Part shown: positions 6,438 through 7,031 of the stretch, in pieces | Layout: each line of letters opens with the position of its first letter | Numbering within the stretch: position 1 is the first letter of the stretch | Source of the DNA: Acidobacteriota bacterium | GTDB lineage: Bacteria > Acidobacteriota > UBA890 > WLXD01 | Direction: 5' to 3' | Assembly (NCBI GenBank): GCA_022571615.1 | Contig: JACZXM010000152.1 | Location: forward strand, 1 to 7,031 | DNA length: 7,031 nt | Made by a program: the position numbers and the translations under genes | Notes under the pieces: generated by a model | Databases searched by the model: none | Told to the model about the DNA's origin: nothing | The model's input: only the letters and a program-made list of their open reading frames with translations

Positions 6438-7031
6438 TGCGGGAGCGACTGCCACGTACTCCCCTTCGACAGCGCCTCGCGAGGGCTTTCCTGCGCTTGT
6501 TCCTGCGCGATCGGACGGCCGACGTGCTCGAGGAGCTCGAGGGGCTGCGCGAGATCGAGCGACGCGAGGCGGGCGGCCTCCGCGCGGCGGTCTCTACGCA
6601 CAGCAAGTGCTCGAATTGCTACTGAGCTAAGAAATGGATTATCGTTTTCAACAAGCTTGATAAGCTGCTCTTTCACCTTGGGGCTTGCTCTTACACGTCC
6701 TAAAATCATGGCTATAATTGCCCTATAGGTAAACGGTTTTGAATTGTCATGCAGTAAATTAGCTGAAGTTTCTTGCAAGGCAGCATTTCCATAAAGAAGT
6801 GATTCCAATTTTACTATAATAGTAATATATTCAGAGGGATCGTGTTTAAATAGCTCACATACGAGATCCTTGTATTCAGTGGCCTCTTTCTCATAGCGAT
6901 CTATATCAGACATATACTGGTCTAAGGTCTGTTGACTACCTTCAATGATGTCTGGATAGAAATACTGTTCCAGCTCAGCAGTAAGTTTATCAAGCTGTAA
7001 TCTAGAGGTCTCCTTTCCATTTTGATTATTC
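6374..7031 (-). CDS. HEAT-like alpha-helical protein, internal part (only ~6590-7031 genuine)
   Basis: The reverse strand is open from the window edge to a stop at 6374-6376, so the gene enters from outside and its start is not seen; the ATG at 6913 is probably internal. Residues from 7030 to about 6590 look like one protein: a Gln/Glu-rich helix (LQLDKLTAELEQYF), SDIDRYEKEATEYKDLVCEL, YITIIVKLESLL, then YRAIIAMILGRV, KVKEQLIKLVEND and NPFLSSVAIRAL. The last blocks have the spacing of HEAT-type helical pairs, which serve as protein-binding scaffolds; no enzyme motif is seen. I do not recognise the family. Past about 6590 the frame is the antisense of the PadR 3 region (Arg/Ala/Ser-rich, unlike the rest), so the last ~70 residues are not part of the natural protein. 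Base and codon use are foreign to the other genes. Confidence 0.5.
   Translation of the reverse strand, partial: NNQNGKETSRLQLDKLTAELEQYFYPDIIEGSQQTLDQYMSDIDRYEKEATEYKDLVCELFKHDPSEYITIIVKLESLLYGNAALQETSANLLHDNSKPFTYRAIIAMILGRVRASPKVKEQLIKLVENDNPFLSSVAIRALAVRRDRRAEAARLASLDLAQPLELLEHVGRPIAQEQAQESPREALSKGSTWQSLPHHASSSPSSSCQRRTRARLAS
6437..6625 (+). pseudogene. Truncated N-terminus of a permease-prefix (type 2) transporter gene
   Basis: ATG 6437 overlaps the PadR 3 stop. The frame encodes MRERLPRTPLRQRLARAFLR, then LFLRDRTADVLEELEGLREI and ERREAGGLRAA before running into the composition switch near 6590 and stopping at 6623-6625 (62 codons). The layout 'ARxFLRLFLRD...DVLEELEE-x-(10)-GLRAA' is what I recall for the short helical prefix of a second class of PadR-linked ADOP permeases, which normally reads on into '..RWYxRQVLRS' and the permease core. 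The last dozen residues here come from the AT-rich DNA and do not belong to it. Position directly after a PadR gene with a stop/start overlap supports the assignment. The coding part retained is only about 50 residues. Confidence 0.5.
6585..6602. other. Composition breakpoint: GC-rich to AT-rich DNA
   Basis: Up to about 6590 the DNA is strongly GC-rich with G/C at third codon positions. From about 6600 to the window end it is AT-rich on both strands, with codons such as AAT, GAT, TTA and AGA in the minus-strand gene. The change occurs within a few bases, inside the permease-prefix ORF. No inverted terminal repeat, target duplication, tRNA end or integrase was seen on the visible side. Confidence 0.8.

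Overview
The window is almost entirely GC-rich bacterial DNA (about 1-6590) that switches abruptly to AT-rich DNA for the last ~440 bases. The GC-rich part carries PadR-family regulators paired with 'ADOP'-type (acidobacterial duplicated orphan permease) genes. That pairing is typical of Acidobacteriota and also occurs in Gemmatimonadota and some soil or marine Gammaproteobacteria. I cannot place the organism more closely. No rRNA, tRNA, CRISPR array, transposase or integrase was seen.

Layout. (1) 1-609, minus strand: the N-terminal 203 residues of an AMP-forming acyl-CoA synthetase resembling the MatB/ACSF3 malonyl-CoA synthetase group, cut by the window edge. (2) 610-817: a divergent control region with a PadR-like palindrome. 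(3) 818-3931: an apparently intact two-gene unit, PadR regulator 1 plus a 921-residue ADOP permease. (4) 3932-4190: no intact gene, but a decayed fragment of a GFA-family (CENP-V/GFA, zinc-binding) gene. (5) 4190-6098: an AT-rich promoter/operator, PadR regulator 2, a 90-residue ORF that looks like a truncated permease-prefix domain, and a secreted seven-bladed beta-propeller protein, with the three genes only 2 bases apart. (6) 6115-6590: a third PadR gene broken by a one-base frameshift, overlapping by one base a short second type of permease-prefix ORF that is cut off by the composition switch. (7) ~6590-7031, minus strand: part of an AT-rich alpha-helical, HEAT-like protein of quite different base and codon composition.

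The central theme is three successive PadR + permease-prefix modules in different states. The first is intact. In the second the permease core is missing and a beta-propeller gene follows. The third has a frameshifted regulator and a truncated permease. In working modules of this kind the PadR protein is expected to repress the promoter of its own operon and respond to a stress or small molecule; the ADOP protein is an inner-membrane FtsX/MacB-like permease without its own ATPase. The right-hand junction is either a horizontally acquired island or an assembly chimera, and the sequence alone cannot decide which.
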